Shown: piece after piece, positions 56,741-64,000 of the stretch
Numbering within the stretch: the stretch's first letter is position 1
Layout of the letters: each line of letters starts with the position of its first letter
DNA from: Amphiura filiformis
Taxonomy: Eukaryota; Echinodermata; Ophiuroidea; Amphilepidida; Amphiuridae
Length of the DNA stretch: 64,000 nucleotides
Direction: 5' to 3'
NCBI RefSeq assembly: GCF_039555335.1
Contig: NC_092635.1
Span: 48,318,052 to 48,382,051, forward strand
Notes under the pieces: model-generated
Databases searched by the model: none
What the model saw: the letters and a program-made list of their open reading frames with translations, nothing else
Told to the model about the DNA's origin: nothing
Translations under genes and position numbers: made by a program

Positions 56741-56849
56741 TTGGAAAATAGACCTTTTGAAATGATTTTTCCATTTATATTTTTACAGATTAAGAATGTG
56801 GATAAAGAATTATGGGCCCCGGGCCCAAAACGCCAAAACAGAGAGCAAT

Positions 56850-58996
56850 GACAATGCTATGCACTAGGATCGCAATGACAATTCTATCTACTGAAGATAG
56901 CAATAACAATGCTATACACTAAAGATGGTAATGGCAAATGCTATCTACTGAAGATAGCAATGACAATGCTACACACTAAAGAAAACGATGTCAATGCTAC
57001 TTACTGAAGATATCAATGTCAAATGCTATCTGCTGAAGATAGCAATGTCAAATGCTATCTACTGAAGATATCAATGACAATGCTATCTACTTACTAAAGA
57101 AAGCAATGTCAATGCTATCTACTGAAGATAGTAATGTCAAATGCTATCTACTGAAGATAGTAATGTCAAATGCTATCTACTGAAGGTAGCAATGGCAATG
57201 CTTTCTACTGAAGATAGCAATGACAATGCTATCTACTGAAGAGAGTAATGTCAAATACTATTTACTGAAGATAGCAATGTGAAATGCTATCTACTGAAGA
57301 TAGTAATGTCAAATGCTATCTACTGAAGATAGTAATGTCAAATGCTATCTACTGAAGGTAGCAATGGCAATGCTTTCTACTGAAGATAGCAATGACAATG
57401 CTATCTACTGAAGAGAGTAATGTCAAATACTATCTACTGAAGAGAGCAATGTCAAATGCTATCTACTGAAGATAGTAATGTCAAATGCTATCTACTGAAG
57501 GTAGCAATGGCAATGCTTTCTACTGAAGATAGCAATGACAATGCTATCTACTGAAGAGAGTAATGTCAAATACTAACTACTGAAAATATCAATGTCAAAT
57601 GCCAGGCCTATCTACTGAAGATAGCAATGCCATTGCTATACACTGAAGATACCAGTGTCAAATGCTATCTACTGAAGATAGCAAAGTCAAATGCTATCTA
57701 CTGAAGATAGCAAAGTCAAATGCTATCTACTGAAGAATGCATTGTCAGTGCTATCTACTGAAGATAGTAATGTCAAATGCTATCATTCTGCTGAAGATAG
57801 CAATGGCAATGCTATCTACTGAAGATAGCAATCTACTGAAGATAGCAATGACAATGCTATCTACTGAAGAGAGTAATGTCAAATACTATCTACTGAAGAG
57901 AGCAATGTCAAATGCTATCTACTGAAGATAGTAATGTCAAATGCTATCTACTGAAGGTAGCAATGGCAATGCTTTCTACTGAAGATAGCAATGACAATGC
58001 TATCTACTGAAGAGAGTAATGTCAAATACTAACTACTGAAAATATCAATGTCAAATGCCAGGCCTATCTACTGAAGATAGCAATGCCATTGCTATACACT
58101 GAAGATACCAGTGTCAAATGCTATCTACTGAAGATAGCAAAGTCAAATGCTATCTACTGAAGATAGCAAAGTCAAATGCTATCTACTGAAGAATGCATTG
58201 TCAGTGCTATCTACTGAAGATAGTAATGTCAAATGCTATCATTCTGCTGAAGATAGCAATGGCAATGCTATCTACTGAAGATAGCAATCTACTGAAGATA
58301 GCAATGACAATGCTATCTACCGAAGAGAGTAATGTCAAATACTATCTACTGAAGATAGCAATGGCAATGCTATCTACCGAAGATAACAATCTACTGAAGA
58401 TAGCAATGACAATGCTATCTACCGAAGAGAGTAATGTCAAATACTATTTACTGAAGATAGCAATGTGAAATGCTATCTACTGAAGATACCAAAGTCATAT
58501 GCTATCTACTGAAGATCGCAATGTCAAATGCTACCTACTGAAGATAGCAATGTCAAATGCTATCTACTGAAGAAAGCAATGACAATACTATACACTAAAG
58601 ATAACAATGTCAAATGATATCTACTGAAGATAGCAATGTTATTGATATACAATGAAGATAGCAATGTCAAATGCTATCTACTGAAGATAGCAAAGTCAAA
58701 TGCTATCTACTGAAGATAGCAATGACAATGCTATACACTGAAGATAACAATGACAATGCTATCTATTGGAGAAAGCAATGTCAATGCTATCTACTGAAGA
58801 CAGCAATGTCAAATGCTATCTACTGAAGATAGCAATGACAATGCTATACAATAAAATAAAGATAACAATGGCAAATGATATCTACTGACGATAGCAATGT
58901 CATTGATATACACTGAAGATAGCAAAGTCAAATGCTATCCACTGAAGATATGAAAGTCAAATGCTATTTACTGAAGATAGCAATGACAATGCTATC
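56850..58996. repeat. hairpin satellite, block 1 (28-29 bp unit)
   Basis: About 75 units of GCTATCTACTGAAGATAGCA-ATGTCAAAT or the 28-bp form with ATGACAAT. In each unit GCTATC and GATAGC pair around TACTGAA, so the array reads almost the same on both strands. Variant markers (GGTAGCAATGGCAATGCTTTC) recur at about 57181, 57355, 57497 and 57954, giving higher-order spacings of about 173, 142 and 457 bp; a 456-bp block is duplicated (about 57440-57896 and 57897-58352). Confidence 0.93.
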
Positions 58997-59985
58997 AAAT
59001 TTATTTATGTATTATTTATCTATTCATTCAGCTACATATCAGTTATTAGTTACTTTTTAATTAATTTCATGATTAAGCCCATTTGCCTTCGAATTCCACA
59101 GAAAGGAAAATGGCAATAAATCAAATTATTTTTGACCCCACTTTTGCTTAGTAGTAGTAGGCCTACCCCCTGGCAAGTTGCATATTTTTGGCTCCATGGG
59201 TACTACTCTTGTTATAAGGGCTACATTGTTGACATTCAAAAATTCACATCTATTGCGGCTTTGTTAATTGTTCATCTTCCAGAACACTCATTTTAATTAA
59301 CAAGTTTATTTTTAATAACCCACAGATCTACAATAAATGACAATGCGCTACTTCATCAATACAGATCTACTGAGACATAACTTGGAATGTACTATACTAA
59401 ATTAACATGCATGTATAGGCCCATCGTGACGGCCCTGTCACATGGGAAAAACTAAGAAAAATTGCTGTTAAGCATAAGTAGACTTTATAAATGTGATTTA
59501 CGATGATTTCAGCAGATTGATCAGAATTTTCAATTTCTTAAATGGGCACAATTTCCTGCGATAAAAAGTTAGCAGAATTAGTAGTGATCGGTCAAAATTG
59601 AACAAGATTTGTAGTGATTAGTCAAAATTTAGCATAAGTTTATACGATTTCAAGCTATTTCACTATATATTGCAGATTGACAGAATTTGAAGCAACTTCG
59701 TAACATTTATGAAAATTAGCAAGATCTGTAGTGATCGGTCAAAATTAAGCAAGATTTGTTCTGATTGGTCAAAATGTATATTAATAACGTTTAACATTTG
59801 TTAGAGCAAATCATATACTTTGGCACCTATCTTCGTGTGTTCTCTTGTTTCTCTCATTGTTTCAACAGAACCCATGTTTTCCCCATTCAAAACAGTAAAA
59901 TAAACGCAACAATACAGTCATGCATACACAACATGGCTTCAGATTATAGGCCTACATTGCTATCATTTCTCCCAAGATGAGCCAA
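58997..59985. other. unique AT-rich stretch between satellite blocks
   Basis: No exon recognised. 59520-59780 repeats short lines such as GTAGTGATCGGTCAAAATT. TAGGCCTA occurs at about 59158 and 59947. Confidence 0.45.
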
Positions 59986-59987
59986 TA

Positions 59988-60460
59988 CACTGTTAAAAAT
60001 GTCCGTAAAAACAGTTTCCGTAAACTAACGGAAACTTTTTTAGTGGAAAATCAATTTTAATGAAAGAAATATCAACTGACCTCAGATTATGATTAAAGTA
60101 TTCTTATTTTCCAACATACATTTTCATACTTACAGTGTTAAACATTTTGTTAAATACAGTAAACGTGCTTCATTGACTTTTGTTGACGGAAATATTTCCA
60201 TTATTTCCATTAATTTTTCTGGCAGCAAAATTTCCAGAAGTTCCGTTTTCCACTGTATTTATTTTTTGTCCGTAGAAATACATACATTTTCTGTAAATCA
60301 AAACGAATTTTCGTAAAATATACGTAAAGTGTCTGTTACATTACAGAAAATATCTTATAACTATGGAAATAAAATGTTATTTAACGGAAACAAAAGAAAT
60401 ATTCTGGAAATTTTGCTGCCAGAAAATTCCGTAAATTTACGGAAATATTTTTTAACAGTG
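59988..60460. mobile_element. TA-flanked MITE with CACTGTTAAAAA ends
   Basis: Ends CACTGTTAAAAA / TTTTTTAACAGTG between TA dinucleotides (59986-59987, 60461-60462). Inner sequence is built of mirrored TTTCCGTAAA/TTTACGGAAA lines. Ends match the element at 3803-4291. Confidence 0.7.
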
Positions 60461-60462
60461 TA

Positions 60463-60860
60463 GAGGATAAGATACTTCTTTCCCTTTTTTGGTAATATCT
60501 TTATTGTTAAAATTTGCATAGCATTAATTAATTACTTGTAAATTACCTTCCCAAAGCAATAATTTTTAAAATTGTCGTTAGAATCATAAAATAATTTAGG
60601 CCTAATTAAGTTAATTCCACAGTTCAGAATTCGAAAATCAATTTTGAGAGTCATAAAAGCATACACAATTCGTGCATGATCAATTGCGCGTGAACAACTA
60701 GATGAAAAAGTGCTTTCAACTGGAACCTACATCTACTGTATGTGCAATATTGAACATTTGTTTTTACTAAAAATGCATTATTGTGAATATTGTCGTATGA
60801 ACTTCACATAAATTCATTAAGGTCATGGTACTTTGAAAAAAGTGTTAACTGCCAAAATAA
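60463..60860. other. non-coding stretch
   Basis: AT-rich; a TAGGCCTA at about 60597; nothing else recognised. Confidence 0.4.
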
Positions 60861-61555
60861 CACTAAAGATAGCAATGTCAAATGCTATCTACTGAAGTTA
60901 GCATTGAAATATGCTATACTCTGAAGATAGCAATGTCAAATGCTATCTACTGAAGATAGCAATGAAATCGCTATACTCTGAAGATAGCAATGTTAAATTT
61001 AATGTTGATAGCAATTAAAAATGCCACACTGAAGATAGCATGTCAAATGCTATCTACAGAAGATAGCAATAAAAACTGCTAAAGATAGCAATGTCAAAAT
61101 GCTATATACTGAATATAGCAATGTCAAATGCTAGGCCTATCTACTGAAGATAGCAATGAAAATGTTATAGTCTGAAGATAGCAATGTCAAAATGCTATAC
61201 TGAAGATAGTTTTAAGAAGTTTTATTATGGTTTATGAAAAAATGTTATACGCTGAAGATAGGAATGTCAAATTCCATACTCTGAAGATAGCAATATCAAA
61301 ATGCTATCTACTGCAATGAAAATGCTATCTACTGAAGATAGCTACGAAAAAATGCTATACTCTGAAGATAGCAATGTCAAATTCTATCTACTGAATATGA
61401 CAATGAAAAATTCTATACTCTGAAGGTTGAATTTCAAAATGCTATTTATTGAAGATAGCGATGTCAAATGCTATCTACTGAAGATAACAATGAAAATATT
61501 ATCTACTGAAGATAGTAATGTCAAATGCTAAATACTGAAAATAGCAATGAAAATG
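60861..61555. repeat. hairpin satellite, block 2
   Basis: About 24 units of the same satellite, more diverged and using TACTCTGAAGATAGCAATG variants. One unit carries CTAGGCCTATCTACTG where others have CTATCTACTG. The block ends at the 5' junction of the LINE. Confidence 0.88.
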
Positions 61556-63560
61556 TATGGGTGAATTTTCAAAAATCGGCTGGCCCCTTTCCTTTTGACC
61601 TGCCAAAATATAACACATCTTACCTTAAAAACTTGCATCATATAATTCACCACCCTGGGGTACACATAGTTATTGCACTCCCTTTTGACTGTTACCAAAA
61701 CTTTATTTCTTGTCCTTACGGACTATACCAAAGCCTTCGACATGATAGACCACAGAATTGCTGTCATCAATTTGTTGAAGATGGGCGTCTCCCCTGCAAT
61801 TGTGGAGTGGGTGATTGACTTCCTTTCCTCCCGTAAGCAAAGGGTTAAGTACACTAGCAAACCTTGTTCTGAATGGGTTACTCTCTCTGGAGGTGTTCCA
61901 CAAGGTACCAACATGGGACCTATTACCTTTCTTGCCATGATCAACTATGCATTGAATGATGTCCAGCATACAAACAACAGAGTCTGGAAATACGTTGATG
62001 ACCTGACAATAGGTGAAAATCGGGCATATAGTGATGATAGTGCAATCCAAGAGAATCTTGATGCCCTCACTGAGTGGTCTAAGAGCAATAAATTGAAGTT
62101 GAACCCTTCAAAATGTCAGGCCATGCAAGTTTATTTTGGTAAGAAGGCTACCCCACATGTTGATCTGTCCATTGATGATAAAAAAATAGCTGTTGTTGAG
62201 AAGGTTAAACTCCTGGGTGTTATGATCCAAAACAATTTATGTTGGGATGATCAAGTTGATTCAATGTATGTGAAGGCCAATCGTAAACTCTTCATGCTCC
62301 GTAAACTGAAGGAAGCATCTCTCTCACCCGAGGAGTTGTTATTGGTGTACAAGGGGTACCCCGCCCTGTTTTAGAGTATGCCGCCCCACTTTGGCATTCT
62401 GGTCTTACTCATAATCAGGTGGCCCAGCTTGAGAAAATTCAGAGACGTGTTTGCAAATACATCCTTGGTAGAAAGTATACTACCTATGCAGATTCCTTAG
62501 CTACCCTTGAACTTCATTCGTTGTCTGAGAGGAGACAAAACATCTGCAAGGAATTTGCCCTGAAAGCAAGCACGTCTGTGATGTTCTCACACTGGTTTCC
62601 ACCTTGTAAGTATCACTCCCACATGACTCTTAGAAGACAACCAACATTTGACTCTTTTAGATGTAGGACCAACCGATTTCAAAATAGTCCCCTACCATTT
62701 CTCACCAACATCCTAAAAGCAATGTAGTTTGATTTTATTGCCAGTCTTTTTTTGATATTGTTCCAAATCCAGTCAAGTGCAATTATAATGTGTTCTTATT
62801 TATTTGTATATTATTTAATGTTTGAGTGTTTTAATTATTAATGTACGAGGGGTATCCAAAAGTTTTTGACATCACCCAGAAGCGAAGGAGCTATATCGAT
62901 GAAATTTTGTCAGTGTAATTACTGGTCCTTATGTACAGTATGGTCCAAAAATGGTCTCATAAGTATGTTTACTTTCTTTACAGGTGGCGCTAGATGGGCA
63001 GTAGGCGCATAACCTTTTCATGATAAGATTCTCCACTTTCTTGAATTTCTTCACTGTGGCCGCATCATCCGAAAGTGATGGACGTCCACTTCTTGGCTCA
63101 TCTGTGAGGGACATGTGGCCAGTTTGGAAATTCCTTTTTCAAAAAGCACCAGTGCCATATGATGGGCAATCCTCACCGTAGATAGCTTTCATTTCATCAT
63201 AGATTTTCTGAGCATTGTAGGCCTAACCCTTCATATGCAGGAACTTAATCACGCTGCGTGCCTCAATTTTCACCATTTTACAGGTTATGCGCCTACTGCC
63301 CATCTAGCGCCACCTGTAAAGAAAGTAAACATACTTATGACACCATTTTTGGACCATAATGTACATAAGGACCAGTAATTACACTGACAAAATTTCATCG
63401 ATAAAGCTCCTTCGCTTCTGGGTGATGTCAAAAACTTTTGGATACCCCCTCGTATGTATATTTCATAATGCTATTTTTAATGTAAATGTCATGCAATTCA
63501 GCCGTTGGCTGCTATGTGATTTCTAATAAAATATACAATATACAATATACAATACAATTT
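61556..63560 (+). mobile_element. 5'-truncated CR1-like LINE with nested mariner relic
   Basis: Reverse transcriptase motifs run in order on the plus strand: DYTKAFDMIDH (about 61718), GGVPQGTNMGPITFL (about 61890), catalytic YVDDLTI (about 61993), KLNPSKCQ, LLGVMIQNNLCWD, then the C-terminal region LEYAAPLWHSGLTH..QRRVCKYILG. A one-base loss near 62358 shifts the frame between RT and C-terminal part. No endonuclease is left. The 3' region is split by a mariner relic (62846-63452) and ends in (ATACA)n-like repeats near 63530-63560. Clade assignment to CR1/L2 relatives is by motif style. Dead copy. Confidence 0.88.
62846..63452 (-). mobile_element. mariner-type relic, copy 2, inside the LINE
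   Basis: 607 bp, ends CGAGGGGTATCCAAAAG / CTTTTGGATACCCCCTCG, flanked by TA (62844-62845, 63453-63454). The minus strand encodes the mariner transposase N-terminus: KIEARSVIKFLHMKG (about 63275), YNAQKIYDEMKAIYGEDCPS and DEPRSGRPSLSDDAATVKK (about 63100), with stops between and no catalytic domain. Relative to copy 1 it carries an extra AGGCCT at 63219-63224. Confidence 0.85.
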
Positions 63561-63644
63561 ATATTTATATTTAGGTCAGGGGCTCCAAAAACTTCATATA
63601 CAGGTCGCCTCCCATAAAATAAAGCGCTAAATTATGATTTTGCA

Positions 63645-64000
63645 TTAAGGAATCTGGAATGAGCGTTTTGAGCGTTTCAACAGTATTTTTGGTGGGACAT
63701 AAGAGCACATCAGACATATCGAATTGCATTCTGAATGTACGAAGAATGTCTTTCTGATATCAAATAATTTTCATTTTTTGAAATTCACAATATAATACAA
63801 ATTTTATGACAAATTATTAAAATTTGATATTTTTCACATTTTAATATATAACAGTCATCGAAGTAAATTTTATAAATCTAATGATATATTCTTAAAGTGT
63901 ATGTAGCTGGGAGGAAAAGCCGACGATCAAATGAAAAATTTGACCTTTCATATTGAAGATATGGACTTTTTCCCCAAAAAAGACCTTTTTTGTGTGTTTT
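63645..64000. mobile_element. long palindromic TTAA element, copy 5 (cut by window end)
   Basis: Begins TTAAGGAATCTGGAATGAGC and follows the left arm of the family, including GTAGCTGGGAGGAAAAGCCG, into the centre at about 63970. The right arm lies beyond the window. Confidence 0.8.

Noticed and set aside
56369-56774. Acidic or Leu/His-rich frames in the GAT/GAA tract
   Set aside because: Low-complexity DNA gives long biased frames on both strands; nothing domain-like.
57737-58468. Repeated 60-90 residue frames (LLKIAMAMLSTED..)
   Set aside because: They arise where several 28/29-bp satellite units happen to keep frame. Unit length is not a multiple of three, so no frame is conserved along the array.
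56850-58996. CRISPR-like look of short regularly spaced dyads
   Set aside because: The spacers are near-identical rather than unique, and the setting is animal nuclear DNA; this is satellite DNA.
1-64000. LTR elements, Polintons or other virus-like copies
   Set aside because: I looked for protease, integrase, capsid and envelope motifs and for paired LTRs and saw none; the only reverse transcriptase is of the non-LTR type.

Overview
The window reads as animal nuclear DNA: AT-rich, with intron-bearing genes far apart in a dense bed of DNA-transposon relics, satellites and LINE/SINE debris. A spliced tubulin polyglutamylase subunit gene (TPGS2), a BTB-BACK-Kelch gene and a collagen/C1q gene show it is a metazoan. 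The C1q gene, the CR1-like LINE, the mariner, hAT and TTAA foldback elements and a very frequent TAGGCCTA octamer suggest a marine deuterostome invertebrate, most likely an echinoderm. That placement is an inference from style; no marker gene proves it.

Layout. 1-1.7 kb: first coding exon of an unrecognised proline-rich protein (minus strand), leaving the window to the left, with a CRE/YY1-like promoter behind it. 1.9-10.4 kb: tandem and foldback repeats, several nested. 10.4-14.4 kb: a secreted collagen/C1q gene (plus) flanked by repeat blocks in the order A-B-A'-gene-B', the scar expected from a tandem duplication that lost one gene copy. 14.7-18.9 kb: foldback elements and quiet DNA. 18.98-23.24 kb: a TATA-driven, two-exon gene (plus) for a secreted protein with seven ~87-residue repeats full of EGSG motifs, a probable glycosaminoglycan-bearing proteoglycan. 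23.2-25.7 kb: three inverted-repeat elements. 25.76-31.32 kb: a complete four-exon Kelch-like gene (minus, 819 aa). 31.9-35.8 kb: nested elements and a G21 tract. 35.9-38.6 kb: ~20 copies of a 108-bp repeat built around AGGTCA-type half-sites. 39-45.4 kb: mariner, TTAA, hAT and SINE copies. 45.74-54.28 kb: complete seven-exon TPGS2 (minus, 277 aa), its introns holding an ~18-copy 66-bp minisatellite, small MITEs and a dead transposase. 54.8-56.8 kb: purine-rich simple repeats and a hAT MITE. 56.85-61.55 kb: two blocks of a 28-29 bp satellite whose every unit is a short hairpin. 61.55-63.56 kb: a 5'-truncated CR1-like LINE with a mariner relic inside it. 63.65 kb to the end: the start of a fifth long palindromic TTAA element.

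The genes do not form a pathway. TPGS2 acts in tubulin glutamylation, the Kelch protein probably as a CUL3 adaptor, and the C1q and EGSG proteins outside the cell. The most unusual signal is genome-style: six pairs of related repeat copies inside this window differ by exactly the six bases AGGCCT placed in a TA step (TA becomes TAGGCCTA), and the octamer occurs about two dozen times by eye where about one is expected. It looks like the trace of a recurrent precise insertion process. I saw no LTR element, Polinton or other virus-like element.
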